DNA from: Streptomyces spirodelae
Lineage (GTDB): Bacteria; Actinomycetota; Actinomycetes; Streptomycetales; Streptomycetaceae
Direction of reading: 5' to 3'
NCBI RefSeq assembly: GCF_017676385.1
Contig: NZ_JAFFZN010000035.1
Coordinates: forward strand, 1 to 64,000
DNA length: 64,000 nucleotides
Shown piece after piece: positions 42,255-51,571 of the stretch. The stretch's first letter is position 1; every line of letters starts with the position of its first letter. The position numbers and the translations under genes are program-made. The notes under the pieces were generated by a model. That model worked only from the letters and a program-made list of their open reading frames with translations. It was not told the origin of the DNA and did no database searches.

Positions 42255-43772
42255 TCAGCCCCGGTAGCGGGGATGCATCAAGGTGGAGGGAGGCAGCCGA
42301 GGATCTCCCCGAGGGGGCGCGGACCCGTCGGCGAGAAGCCCGCAGTCCGGTGGAGCCGGCCGCGCGTGGCGGGCCACGAGGAACCCCCTCCCCCCGGCCG
42401 AGACGCACGGCCGCAGCCCCGCGGCCCGCAGCGTGGCATGCACCGTCCAGAACTCCCGGGCATGGCTCCCGGGCTCGCCCGCCCGCAGCGCGACCCGCCC
42501 CTCATCGGCCAACGCCCGGGCGGCGACCGCGTAGAACTCCTCCGAGTACAGCTTGGGTCCGGTGCCGCCGCCCGGCGCGGGCAGCGCGACGACCATCACA
42601 TCGAACGGCACCGCCGCCTCGCGCCCGCGGTCCCGCAGCCAGTCGAAGGGGTCGTCGTGCACGACGCGGACCCGGGGATCGTCCAGCGCCCCGCTGTTGA
42701 GCGCACGCAGCCCGGGGTCGCGCCGGGCGAGCCGCACCAGCCCTGGGTCCCGCTCGACGACGGTGACCTTCCGTACGTCGCGGTGGCGCAGCACTTCCCG
42801 CAGGGCGAGCCCGTCGCCACCACCGACGATCAGCACCCGCTGGTGCGGCCCGCCGGTCATGGCGGGCCGCACCAGGGCGCGGCGGACGGCGTGGGCCTGG
42901 CGCCCCCGCAGTACCGGCCTGCCGTCCTGGAACAACCGCAACTCGCCGTCCTCGGGCCACCGGTGCCGGTCCGCGCCGCCGGTCAGCACGAGTTCCTGGT
43001 GCGCGGTGTGGACGGCGACCCGTACGTCGCCGCCGTAGACGGCGTGCCGTGCCGCGCGCTCGAACGGGCCGACGAATGCGGAGCCGGCGATCAGCAACAG
43101 CAGAACGCATACGTTGGCCGCCAGCAGCCGCCAGCGGGCCCGTCCCTCCAGGTCGTGGCGGAAGAGCCACTGCACGACGATGCCGCCGGCCAGCGCGTTC
43201 ACCACGCCGGTGAGCAGTCCGCCGGTCAGCTCTCCGGCGAGCGGCAGCAGCAGGAAGGGGAAGGTCAGCCCGCCGACGAGCGCTCCCACGTAGTCGGCGG
43301 CGAACAGGTCGGCGAGCGCTCCGCCCGCGTCCTGCTGGCGGATGCGCTGGATGAGGGTCATCAGCAGCGGCATCTCCGCGCCGATGAGCACTCCGATGGT
43401 GAAGGAGATGAGGACCAGCACCACCCGGGCCCCGCCCAGCCAGGCGAAGGAGGCGTAGAGCGCCATCGCCGAGCCGCCGCCGACGAGCGCCAGGAGGGCC
43501 TCGACGTAGCCGAATCCCGCGGCGGCGTGGCAGCGCAGCCGTTTGGCGAGCAGCGAGCCGATGCCCATCGCGAAGACCATCACGGAGAGCACCACGGATG
43601 CCTGGGTGACGGAGTCGCCGACCAGGACCGAGGCCACGGCGACCAGTTCGAGTTCGTAGACGAGGCCGCAGGCGGCGCACACGAAGACCGAGGCGAGGAC
43701 GAAGCCGCGTCCGAGCCCTGCGGGGACGGGCAGTCGCGCGTGCTCCGCGCAAGGCTGGGGACGGTCGATCAT
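42255..43772 (-). CDS. membrane-bound spermidine-synthase-like protein
   Basis: A 505-residue fusion. The N-terminal 215 residues hold about seven membrane helices (for example VFVCAACGLVYELELVAVASVLV and VLVLISFTIGVLIGAEMPL). The C-terminal half is a class I methyltransferase-fold domain like spermidine synthase, with VLIVGGGDGLALREVLRH, VVERDPGLV and DDPFDWLR. In actinobacteria this protein is found beside DUF2617, as here. True aminopropyl transfer activity is not proven for this membrane-linked subfamily. Confidence 0.88.
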   Translation of the reverse strand: MIDRPQPCAEHARLPVPAGLGRGFVLASVFVCAACGLVYELELVAVASVLVGDSVTQASVVLSVMVFAMGIGSLLAKRLRCHAAAGFGYVEALLALVGGGSAMALYASFAWLGGARVVLVLISFTIGVLIGAEMPLLMTLIQRIRQQDAGGALADLFAADYVGALVGGLTFPFLLLPLAGELTGGLLTGVVNALAGGIVVQWLFRHDLEGRARWRLLAANVCVLLLLIAGSAFVGPFERAARHAVYGGDVRVAVHTAHQELVLTGGADRHRWPEDGELRLFQDGRPVLRGRQAHAVRRALVRPAMTGGPHQRVLIVGGGDGLALREVLRHRDVRKVTVVERDPGLVRLARRDPGLRALNSGALDDPRVRVVHDDPFDWLRDRGREAAVPFDVMVVALPAPGGGTGPKLYSEEFYAVAARALADEGRVALRAGEPGSHAREFWTVHATLRAAGLRPCVSAGGRGFLVARHARPAPPDCGLLADGSAPPRGDPRLPPSTLMHPRYRG

Positions 43773-43863
43773 GAATGCACGTTACGTTACAATCCGGGCA
43801 CACTCGGTCACTCACATGGGTGCTTGGGAGTCACTCGCTCCCGGCCCTGCGAGCGCCGCCCGG

Positions 43864-44442
43864 TCACGCCATCGCGGGGCCGCACAGCGGGACCGTGGCC
43901 GGCTCGCCAGGCCCCGGCGTTCCCTTCAGCCCTTCCCGCGCTCTGGTGGCGACGCGGGTACGGGTCGAGACCAGACAGCCCTCCTGGGGGTACGAGTGCC
44001 AGGTGCGCCAGCGGATCTGCCCCTCGTGCCGCTGGACGAGCAGCGCGGTGAAAGCGCTCGGCGCCCCGGGAAAGGTGCCGGCGAAACCGTTGGGGTGGTC
44101 CGCGACCAGCGCGAGCAACTCCTGCGCACGCCCCGTGAAGGAGCCGGGTGACAGCCTCTCCACCCGCGCGGCGAACTCGTACTCCCACTCGCCGAAGCGT
44201 TTGGAGACGCCCAGCGGTAGCGGGGTGCTGCGGCCAGGCAGACAGGCGACCGTCTCGGAACAGTTCCCGTACTCCTCGCCCAGCATCACCTGGTGCGAGG
44301 CGCCGAGCAGCCGCAAGTGCACGTGCGTGTCCTCCAGTTCGACATCCATGCAGGCCAGGGCCGGCAGGGGTGCGCGGCCCAGGTCCCAGGCGAGGTCGTG
44401 CGCGCGGGTGTCGGTGTAGGCGGTCTTCAAGGTGGTGAGCAT
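43864..44442 (-). CDS. DUF2617-family protein
   Basis: A 192-residue protein starting MLTTLKTAYTDTRAHDLAWDLG. Conserved-looking segments are ASHQVMLGEEYGNCSETVACLPG, WEYEFAARVERL and HPNGFAGTFPG. The last 40 residues are degenerate. The family is uncharacterised but commonly adjacent to the membrane spermidine-synthase homologue, so a shared process is likely. Confidence 0.82.
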   Translation of the reverse strand: MLTTLKTAYTDTRAHDLAWDLGRAPLPALACMDVELEDTHVHLRLLGASHQVMLGEEYGNCSETVACLPGRSTPLPLGVSKRFGEWEYEFAARVERLSPGSFTGRAQELLALVADHPNGFAGTFPGAPSAFTALLVQRHEGQIRWRTWHSYPQEGCLVSTRTRVATRAREGLKGTPGPGEPATVPLCGPAMA

Positions 44443-44728
44443 GAGTCGGCTCCGCAAACACGCAGGGAGGGTGGGCCGCCCCACCCCTCGAGCTCCCGAG
44501 CCTCCGGGCCGGGGGCCGGGAGCGCTCGGGGACGACAGTTCACGATTCACCGAATCACGGAACGCGCTGCGTCCCCAGCGGTTTTACCCAGGTTCTGCGG
44601 ATTTCCATCCCATAGGTATGGAAGAGGTCAAGTGTTCCCTTCCCCGGTGTGAGCACCGCCGCGCACCCGGGCCGCGCGCACCGCCGCGTGCGCCGCCGGA
44701 CACCGTCGCGCGCCCCCGCACTCGGGTA

Positions 44729-44980
44729 TCAGCTGCCGCCGCCCCCGCCGCCACAACCGCCGCCGCCCCCGCCCCCGCCACAGGACGAACTGCTGCCGCA
44801 GGAGGAACCGCCGCCACAACCGTGGCCGCCGCCACCGGAGTTGCCGCCGCCACCCCCGGCCCACCAGGAGCCGCCGCCGCGGCCGGAGCGTGCGGACCGC
44901 TGGGAGCCGGCCGACTTGACGAGCGCCGCGATGAATGCGAAGACGGCCACTATGCCGATGAACGCCACTGCTTGGGACAT
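44729..44980 (-). CDS. small membrane protein with Gly/Cys-rich tail
   Basis: An 83-residue protein with one membrane helix (MSQAVAFIGIVAVFAFIAALV) and a tail of about 50 residues made almost only of Gly, Ser and Cys, with single His and Trp residues (for example GGGHGCGGGSSCGSSSSC). The Cys spacing is irregular. It is upstream of the DUF2617 gene on the same strand. Function unknown; a Cys-rich surface tail or metal site is possible. Confidence 0.65.
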   Translation of the reverse strand: MSQAVAFIGIVAVFAFIAALVKSAGSQRSARSGRGGGSWWAGGGGGNSGGGGHGCGGGSSCGSSSSCGGGGGGGGCGGGGGGS

Positions 44981-45140
44981 GTGCTGCCCTTCCCCCTCGT
45001 TGTCCTCGGACAGCAACTCCCTTGCCGTTCTCCCGTGTTGCCGTCCTCGGGTGTAGCGCCGGTGTAAACGGCTCCTGCCCGGCCCCGGGGGGCACAAAGC
45101 CGGGTTGAGGAAGATAAGAGCTTGCCGGAGGATGACAGCC

Positions 45141-46355
45141 ATGACTGCTGGCCAAGCTGCTGTCCCAGGAGCGCAGGACCACGGGCGTCCGCTGCTCAAC
45201 CGCCGCCTCGCCGGGTTCGGCACCACGATCTTCGCCGAGATGTCCGCGCTCGCCGTCCGCACCGGCGCGATCAACCTGGGCCAGGGCTTCCCCGACACGG
45301 ACGGCCCGGAGGAGATCAGGGAGGCGGCGGTGCGCGCGCTGCGGGACGGGCGCGGCAACCAGTACCCGCCCGGCCCCGGCATCCCCGAGCTGCGCGGCGC
45401 GGTGGCCGAGCACCAGCAGCGCTTCTACGGGCTGGGCTACGACCCCGAAACCGAGGTGCTGATCACCGCGGGCGCCACCGAGGCCATCGCCGCTTCACTG
45501 CTGGCGCTGGTCGAGCCCGGTGACGAGGTGATCGCGCTGGAGCCGTACTACGACTCGTACGCCGCCTCCATCGCGATGGCGGGCGGCACCCGGGTGCCGG
45601 TCACCCTGCGCCCGCGCGACGGCGCCTACCACCTCGACCTGGACGAGTTGCGCGACGCCGTCACCGACCGCACCCGGCTGCTCCTCCTCAACACCCCGCA
45701 CAACCCCACCGGCACCGTGCTGAGCCGTGCGGAGCTGGCGGCCGTCGCCGAGCTGTGTGTGGAGCGCGATCTGCTCGCCGTCACCGACGAGGTCTACGAG
45801 CACCTGGTCTTCGACGGCGAGCACCACCCGCTGGCGGGCTTCCCAGGGATGCGCGAGCGCACGGTGACGATCTCGTCCAGCGGGAAGACGTTCTCGCTGA
45901 CGGGCTGGAAGGTCGGCTGGGTCACCGGCACGCCCGCGCTGGTGAGCGCCGTGCGGTCGGCCAAGCAGTATCTGACCTACGTCTCGGCGGGCCCCTTCCA
46001 GTACGCCATCGCCGAGGCGCTGGCGCTGCCCGACGACTACTACACGGCCCTGCGCGAGGGGCTGCGGGCCCGGCGGGACCTGCTGGCAGCGGGGCTGCGC
46101 GAGGCCGGTTTCGAGGTCTTCAGGGCCGCGGGCACCTACTTCATCACCACCGACATCCGCCCCCTGGGCGCCGACGACGGCGTCGCGTTCTGTCTTTCGC
46201 TGCCCGAACGGGTGGGCGTGGTCGCCGTCCCGACGCAGGTCTTCTACGACCACGCCGAGGCGGGTGCACCGTACGTCCGCTTCGCGTTCTGCAAGCGGGA
46301 GGAAGTGCTGGCGGACGCGGCGCGGCGGCTGCGCGGTGTGGCGGGCACCGTCTGA
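45141..46355 (+). CDS. class I/II aminotransferase, DapC-like
   Basis: A 404-residue PLP enzyme. ATG 45141 is chosen because GGAGG is 9 bp upstream; the in-frame ATG 45132 is too close to it. Landmarks are INLGQGFPDTDGP, the Asn in NTPHNPTGTV, TDEVYEHLVFDG and the Schiff-base Lys in SSSGKTFSLTGWKVGW (about residue 248). The C-terminal Arg is in YVRFAFCK. The best family match is the N-succinyldiaminopimelate/kynurenine aminotransferase group, but substrate remains uncertain. Confidence 0.88.
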   Translation: MTAGQAAVPGAQDHGRPLLNRRLAGFGTTIFAEMSALAVRTGAINLGQGFPDTDGPEEIREAAVRALRDGRGNQYPPGPGIPELRGAVAEHQQRFYGLGYDPETEVLITAGATEAIAASLLALVEPGDEVIALEPYYDSYAASIAMAGGTRVPVTLRPRDGAYHLDLDELRDAVTDRTRLLLLNTPHNPTGTVLSRAELAAVAELCVERDLLAVTDEVYEHLVFDGEHHPLAGFPGMRERTVTISSSGKTFSLTGWKVGWVTGTPALVSAVRSAKQYLTYVSAGPFQYAIAEALALPDDYYTALREGLRARRDLLAAGLREAGFEVFRAAGTYFITTDIRPLGADDGVAFCLSLPERVGVVAVPTQVFYDHAEAGAPYVRFAFCKREEVLADAARRLRGVAGTV

Positions 46356-46655
46356 CCCGCCACCCCGCAGCGCCCGCGAGCTCCCCCGAGTCCGCCCGCG
46401 TCCACCGTCGCGCGGGACCCGCCTGTTCCCCCGTGCTACCCCTGTGCGGGTCCCGCGCTCTGCCGACGAGTCTCCCGGCACGGGATGCTGCGCGACACCT
46501 GACGGGTGACAGGGATGCGGCGGCGAGCCCGGTGCGGGCCGGGGCAGGGCGGGCGGGACCCGCGGTCCACCGGTGCCCTGGCCGGTGTGCGAAAGCGCGA
46601 GGGGCCGGGCGCACGCGCGGTGCGCCCGGCCCCTCGGGGCTGCGGGGTGCCGGCG
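46356..46655. other. intergenic region with terminator
   Basis: Between the convergent aminotransferase and YbjN genes. Apart from the hairpin at 46599-46635 I see no gene, only GC-rich sequence. Confidence 0.5.
46599..46635. terminator. bidirectional terminator
   Basis: A perfect 16-bp stem with a 5-nt loop (arms 46599-46614 and 46620-46635, GAGGGGCC... paired with ...GGCCCCTC). It lies 20 bp after the YbjN stop and between convergent genes. Confidence 0.88.
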
Positions 46656-47186
46656 TCAGGCGCTGTCGCCGTCACCCTCGGAGGAGTCGATGTCCTTCTC
46701 CAGGCCGAACTGCTCCACGAGCCACTTGTCGAACTCGATGGAGGCCCGCACCCAGCTGACCGTGGACGAGACGAAGTGCTCCAGCGAGACGCCCGTACCG
46801 ACGAGCATCTGCGCCTCGCCGATCAGCCGGACGCTGCCGTCGTCGTGGGTGTGGCTGTAGACCTTGGGCCACAGGGTGCGACGGTTCCAGTCGTCGATGG
46901 CCTCGAGGAGCTTGGGCTTGTCCTCGATGGTGTGCGGACGGTCGTAGAACGTACGGACCGAGAAGACCTGCTGCTCCGCCTCCCCCCGGAACATGAAGTA
47001 CGTACGGAACTCCTCCCACGGCGCCGCGAGGTCTCCCTCGTCGTCGACGACGTACTTCAGCTCCATCTGGTCCAGGAGCTGCTTGACGAGGTCCTGGTCG
47101 GGGATGATCGGTCCGGTGGGACCGGACTCCTCCGGCTCCTCGGGCTGGCCCCCGAAGTTCGGGATCGAGGACGGGTCGATGCTCAC
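46656..47186 (-). CDS. YbjN-domain protein
   Basis: A 176-residue soluble acidic protein. GTG 47186 is chosen because AAGGGA is at a suitable distance; the frame is open further upstream. It contains LVKQLLDQMELKYVVDDEGDLAAPW and a central FMFRGEAEQQVFSVRTFYDRPHTI, consistent with the YbjN/CesT-like fold linked to regulation or chaperone functions. The exact role is unknown. Confidence 0.85.
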   Translation of the reverse strand: MSIDPSSIPNFGGQPEEPEESGPTGPIIPDQDLVKQLLDQMELKYVVDDEGDLAAPWEEFRTYFMFRGEAEQQVFSVRTFYDRPHTIEDKPKLLEAIDDWNRRTLWPKVYSHTHDDGSVRLIGEAQMLVGTGVSLEHFVSSTVSWVRASIEFDKWLVEQFGLEKDIDSSEGDGDSA

Positions 47187-47299
47187 GTGGGTGTTCCCTT
47201 CATACGGCTCCGCCCATCCTCCCGCACCCGCCCCCCGCAATGACAACCCTGCCCCACTGGCGCGCCCAGCGCCCCGTGAGCAGCCCGCACAGCCGGCGC

Positions 47300-49927
47300 T
47301 CAGCCACCCGCTGCGGCGCCGACCATCAGCCCGTCCCAGCCGTCCACATGATCGACCCGCACGGTGTCGCCGTCCCGCACCTCACCGGCCAGGATCTCCC
47401 GCGCCAGCTGGTCACCGATGGCGGTCTGCACCAGCCGCCGCAGGGGCCGGGCCCCGTAGGCCGGGTCGTTGCCCTCGACGGCGAGCCAGTCCAGCGCTGC
47501 GGGGGTGACATCCAGCGTGAGGCGCCGGTCGGCGAGCCGCGTCTGCAGCGCGTCGACCTGGAGCTGGGCGATGCGCCGCAGCTCGTCCCCGGCCAGCGCG
47601 GAGAAGACCACCAGGTCGTCCAGCCGGTTGAGGAACTCGGGCCGGAAGGCGGCGCGCACAGCCGCGAGCACCTGCTCCCGCTTCTCTTCCTCCTTCTCCA
47701 GGGGGTCCATCAGGAACTGGCTGCCCAGGTTGGAGGTGAGGATCAGGATGGTGTTGCGGAAGTCGACGGTACGGCCCTGGCCGTCGGTGAGCCGGCCGTC
47801 GTCCAGGACCTGGAGCAGCACGTCGAAGACCTCGTGGTGCGCCTTCTCCACCTCGTCCAGCAGGACGACGCTGTACGGGCGCCGCCGCACCGCCTCGGTG
47901 AGCTGGCCGCCCTCCTCGTAGCCGACGTAGCCGGGCGGCGCGCCGACCAGCCGGGCGACGCTGTGCTTCTCGCCGTACTCGCTCATATCGATACGGACCA
48001 TCGCCCGCTCGTCGTCGAAGAGGAAGTCGGCGAGCGCCTTGGCCAGCTCCGTCTTACCCACCCCGGTGGGGCCCAGGAACATGAAGGAGCCGGTGGGACG
48101 GTTGGGGTCGGCGATACCGGCCCGGCTGCGGCGCACCGCGTCGGAGACGGCACGCACGGCCTCGGTCTGGCCGATCAGCCGCTTGCCGAGCTCCTCCTCC
48201 ATCCGCAGCAGCTTCTGCGTCTCGCCCTCCAGCAGCCGGCCTGCCGGGATACCGGTCCAGGAGGCGACGACGTCGGCGATGTCGTCCGAGCCGACCTCCT
48301 CCTTGACCATCTTGTTCCCCTTGTCGCCCTGGCCTGCCGCGGCCTCCTTCTTGGCCTCTTCCTCCTCCTCGGTGGCCGCGGCCAGCTCCCGCTCGACGGC
48401 CGGGATCTCGCCGTAGAGCAGCTTGGAGGCGGTGTCGAAGTCGCCGTCGCGCTGTGCCCGCTCGGCCTGTCCGCGCAGCTCGTCCAGCTGCTCCTTCAGC
48501 TCACCTACGCGGTTGAGGCCCTGCTTCTCCTTCTCCCAGCGGGCGGTCAGGCCGCGCAGCTCCTCCTCCTTGTCGGCCAGCTCGCGGCGCAGCCGCTCCA
48601 GCCGCTCCACGGAGGCGGGGTCGGTCTCCTTCTCCAGGGCCAGGTCCTCCATCTTGAGCCGGTCGACGGAGCGCTGGAGCTCGTCGATCTCCACGGGTGA
48701 GGAGTCGATCTCCATCCGGAGCCGGGAGGCCGCCTCGTCCACCAGGTCGATGGCCTTGTCGGGCAGGAAACGGGAGGTGATGTAGCGGTCCGAGAGCGCG
48801 GCGGCGGCCACCAGCGCGCCGTCGGAGATCTGCACCTTGTGGTGCGCCTCGTAGCGCCCCTTGAGCCCGCGCAGGATCGCGATGGAGTCCTCCACGGTGG
48901 GCTCGGCCACCAGCACCTGCTGGAAGCGGCGCTCCAGCGCGGCGTCCTTCTCGATCCGCTCGCGGTACTCGTCCAGCGTGGTGGCGCCGACCATCCGCAG
49001 CTCGCCGCGGGCCAGCATCGGTTTGAGCATGTTCCCGGCGTCCATGGCCGAGTCGCCGCCGGCGCCCGCGCCGACCACCGTGTGCAGTTCGTCGATGAAG
49101 GTGATGATCTGGCCGTCGCTCTCCTTGATCTCGGAGAGCACGGTCTTGAGCCGCTCCTCGAACTCACCGCGGTACTTCGCGCCCGCCACCATGGCGCCCA
49201 GGTCGAGCGCCACCAGCCGCTTGTTCCGCAGCGACTCGGGCACATCGCCCTTCACCACGCGCTGGGCCAGCCCCTCGACGACCGCCGTCTTGCCGACGCC
49301 GGGCTCGCCGATCAGCACCGGGTTGTTCTTCGTACGACGGGAGAGCACCTGCACCACGCGGCGGATCTCCTGGTCCCGGCCGATGACCGGGTCCAGCTTG
49401 CCCTCGCGGGCCGCGGCGGTCAGGTCGGTGCCGAACTTCTCCAGGGCCTTGTAGGTGCCCTCCGGGTCCGGGTTGGTGATCCGCCTGCTGCCGCGCTGCG
49501 CGCTGAAGGCGTCCAGCAGTTTCTTCTCGTCGGCGCCCTGCTGCTTGAGCAGCTCCCCTGTCGCCCCGCCCTTGGCGGCCAGCGCGATCAGCAGATGTTC
49601 GGTGGACACAAAGCTGTCGCCGAGGTCCTTGGCGCGCTGCGCCGCGTCCGCGATGACGGCGAGCAGGTCGCGGTCGGCCTGCGGGCGGCTGACGGTCTGG
49701 CCCTGCACGGTCGGGAGCGCGGCGAGCTGCCGCTCGGCGCCCGAGCGCAGCGCCGCCTGGTCCGCCTCGGCGGCGGCGATCAGGTCCTGGATGTTCTCGT
49801 TCTCCTCGCCCGTGAGCAGGGCGAGGAGCAGATGGGCCGGGGTGATGTCGGGGTGGCCGTCACTCACCGCGCGGTCGTTCGCCGCGCTGATCGCTTCCCG
49901 GCTCTTGTTGGTCAGCTCCGCGTCCAC
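47300..49927 (-). CDS. clpB: ATP-dependent disaggregase ClpB
   Basis: An 875-residue Hsp100 protein. N-domain helices (1-145), NBD1 with GEPGVGKTAV (about residue 206), a coiled-coil middle domain (about 410-525) and NBD2 with GPTGVGKTEL (about 608). Arg-finger and sensor motifs are in place. It works with DnaK-DnaJ-GrpE to solubilise aggregates. Start is typical. An HspR-type HAIR site lies 80 bp upstream at 50008-50028, so it belongs to the HspR heat-shock regulon. Confidence 0.97.
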   Translation of the reverse strand: MDAELTNKSREAISAANDRAVSDGHPDITPAHLLLALLTGEENENIQDLIAAAEADQAALRSGAERQLAALPTVQGQTVSRPQADRDLLAVIADAAQRAKDLGDSFVSTEHLLIALAAKGGATGELLKQQGADEKKLLDAFSAQRGSRRITNPDPEGTYKALEKFGTDLTAAAREGKLDPVIGRDQEIRRVVQVLSRRTKNNPVLIGEPGVGKTAVVEGLAQRVVKGDVPESLRNKRLVALDLGAMVAGAKYRGEFEERLKTVLSEIKESDGQIITFIDELHTVVGAGAGGDSAMDAGNMLKPMLARGELRMVGATTLDEYRERIEKDAALERRFQQVLVAEPTVEDSIAILRGLKGRYEAHHKVQISDGALVAAAALSDRYITSRFLPDKAIDLVDEAASRLRMEIDSSPVEIDELQRSVDRLKMEDLALEKETDPASVERLERLRRELADKEEELRGLTARWEKEKQGLNRVGELKEQLDELRGQAERAQRDGDFDTASKLLYGEIPAVERELAAATEEEEEAKKEAAAGQGDKGNKMVKEEVGSDDIADVVASWTGIPAGRLLEGETQKLLRMEEELGKRLIGQTEAVRAVSDAVRRSRAGIADPNRPTGSFMFLGPTGVGKTELAKALADFLFDDERAMVRIDMSEYGEKHSVARLVGAPPGYVGYEEGGQLTEAVRRRPYSVVLLDEVEKAHHEVFDVLLQVLDDGRLTDGQGRTVDFRNTILILTSNLGSQFLMDPLEKEEEKREQVLAAVRAAFRPEFLNRLDDLVVFSALAGDELRRIAQLQVDALQTRLADRRLTLDVTPAALDWLAVEGNDPAYGARPLRRLVQTAIGDQLAREILAGEVRDGDTVRVDHVDGWDGLMVGAAAGG

Positions 49928-50007
49928 TTCCTGCGCTCCTTCTCCGGTGCCAGTGCTGACTGGTAAGCGCCCCCAGACGAGCTCTTGCTACCTACAGCAT
50001 GCAACAA

Positions 50008-50028
50008 GTTGAGTCTATTCCGCTCAAT
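50008..50028 (-). promoter_or_regulatory. HAIR operator upstream of clpB
   Basis: The inverted repeat GTTGAGT-N7-GCTCAAT approximates the HspR-associated consensus CTTGAGT-N7-ACTCAAG with a conserved TTGAGT half. It is between clpB and the divergent DD-carboxypeptidase gene and is a likely HspR binding site. Confidence 0.78.
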
Positions 50029-50125
50029 CTGAAAACGTCTACGATCCTTCTTAGTTCCCGGCCGCTCCCGGCACCGGGTACCCGCCCAACGAGCCGCACC
50101 GCAGCGGCATTTGGAGCTGACAGAA

Positions 50126-51034
50126 GTGAAGACTGGCATTGCTGGCACCCACCGTGTCGTCACGGTGGTGCTCACCTCCTCAGCCGTGCTGACGACGGGC
50201 GCGCTGGCCGCCCCGGCCGCCACGGCGTCCCCCGCCACCGCCGTCACGGCGAAGAAGCCGTCCATCACCGCCCGCGGCGGTTACGTGATGAACAGCGGCA
50301 CGGGCAGGAGCCTCTACACCAAGGCCGCCGACACCCGGCGCTCCACCGGCTCGACCACCAAGATCATGACCGCCCGGGTGGTACTGGCCCAGAAGAACCT
50401 CAACCTGAACCGCAAGGTCACCATCCGCAAGGCGTACAGCGACTACATCGTCCGCAACACCGCCTCCTCGGCGCGGCTGATCGTCGGCGACAAGGTCACC
50501 GTCCGCCAGCTCCTCTACGGCCTGATGCTGCCCTCGGGCTGCGACGCCGCCTACGCCCTCGCCGACACCTTCGGCAAGGGCAGCAGCCGCAAGGCGCGGG
50601 TGAAGTCCTTCATCGGCAAGATGAACTCCACCGCGCGGAGCCTGGGGCTGAAGAACACCCACTTCGACTCGTTCGACGGCATCGGCAAGGGGCGCAACTA
50701 CTCCACCCCGCGCGACCTGACCGAACTCGCCCGCAACGCCATGCGCAACGCCACCTTCCGCTCGATCGTGAAGACCCGCTCCACCAAGCAGAAGACGATC
50801 ACCAAGAGTGGTGGCTACCGCTATATGAACTGGCGGAACACCAATCCGCTGCTCGGCGGCTATTCCGGGGCCCTCGGCGTCAAGACCGGCTCCGGCCCCG
50901 AGGCCAAGTACTGCCTGGTCTTCGCCGCCAAACGGGGCTCCAAGACCCTGATCGGCACCGTCCTGGCCTCGTCCTCGTCCGCCAACCGCACCAAGGACGC
51001 CAAGAAGCTCCTCGGCTACGGCTTCGCCAAGTAA
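50126..51034 (+). CDS. D-alanyl-D-alanine carboxypeptidase (penicillin-binding protein)
   Basis: A 302-residue secreted serine peptidase with a signal peptide (hydrophobic VVTVVLTSSAVLTTGALAA). GTG 50126 follows GGAG. Active-site motifs are S76-T-T-K79, S137-G-C139 in place of the usual S-x-N, and K253-T-G. It trims peptidoglycan peptide stems. Cys in the second motif is unusual for the superfamily but I recall it in several Streptomyces homologues. It is divergent from clpB and shares the intergenic region that holds the HAIR site. Confidence 0.92.
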   Translation: MKTGIAGTHRVVTVVLTSSAVLTTGALAAPAATASPATAVTAKKPSITARGGYVMNSGTGRSLYTKAADTRRSTGSTTKIMTARVVLAQKNLNLNRKVTIRKAYSDYIVRNTASSARLIVGDKVTVRQLLYGLMLPSGCDAAYALADTFGKGSSRKARVKSFIGKMNSTARSLGLKNTHFDSFDGIGKGRNYSTPRDLTELARNAMRNATFRSIVKTRSTKQKTITKSGGYRYMNWRNTNPLLGGYSGALGVKTGSGPEAKYCLVFAAKRGSKTLIGTVLASSSSANRTKDAKKLLGYGFAK

Positions 51035-51043
51035 GCCCTCTCT

Positions 51044-51071
51044 CCCCCACGGGCGGCGCCGCCCGTGGGGG
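51044..51071. terminator. bidirectional terminator
   Basis: A perfect 28-bp palindrome that can form a 12-bp stem with a GCGC loop. It lies 10 bp after the carboxypeptidase stop and 29 bp before the hspR stop, between convergent genes. Confidence 0.85.
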
Positions 51072-51099
51072 CAGGCCCCACAACAGGGGGTCCCGAGGG

Positions 51100-51570
51100 T
51101 TACTCCCTCGGTTTGGGGCGCCAGACCACCAGGGCGCTGGAGGAGCGCACGTCCTCGTACGGCACCAGATCGCGCCGGTACGAGGCATGCACCTGCGCCT
51201 CCCGCTGCTGCATGGCCGCGGCGGCACCCTCAACCGCCGCTGACAACTCCGCAACGCGCTGCTGCAGCGCAGCGACCTGGTTCTCCAGTTCGATGATCCG
51301 CTTGATCCCGGCGAGGTTGATCCCCTCGTCCTGGCTGAGCCGCTGCACCTCGCGGAGCTGCTCGATGTCGCGCGCCGAGTAGCGCCGGCCCCGTCCGGGC
51401 GTGCGGTCGGGCGAGACCAGCCCCAGCCGGTCGTACTGCCGCAGGGTCTGCGGATGCAGCCCGGAGAGCTGGGCGGCGACCGAGATGACGTAGACAGGAG
51501 ATTCGTCCGTCAGCTCGTACGCCGCGGAGCGCCCAGCCGCGAATCGTCTGCGTCCGTCCCGGCCGTCCAC
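51100..51570 (-). CDS. hspR: heat-shock repressor HspR
   Basis: A 156-residue MerR-type regulator. Helix-turn-helix and wing are in YVISVAAQLSGLHPQTLRQYDRLGLVSPDRTPGRGRRYS (about residues 27-65; given in family order), followed by a helical dimer segment. The C-terminus is hydrophobic/charged as in actinobacterial HspR. GTG 51570 is 1 nt after the dnaJ stop region. It represses the dnaK operon and clpB by binding HAIR sites and uses DnaK as co-repressor in Streptomyces. Confidence 0.95.
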   Translation of the reverse strand: MDGRDGRRRFAAGRSAAYELTDESPVYVISVAAQLSGLHPQTLRQYDRLGLVSPDRTPGRGRRYSARDIEQLREVQRLSQDEGINLAGIKRIIELENQVAALQQRVAELSAAVEGAAAAMQQREAQVHASYRRDLVPYEDVRSSSALVVWRPKPRE

Positions 51571-51571
51571 C

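Noticed and set aside
39961..42267. Large plus-strand frame opposite pyrE, the epimerase and the SRPBCC gene
   Set aside because: It is a shadow of three well-supported minus-strand genes and has Arg/Pro/Ala-biased composition.
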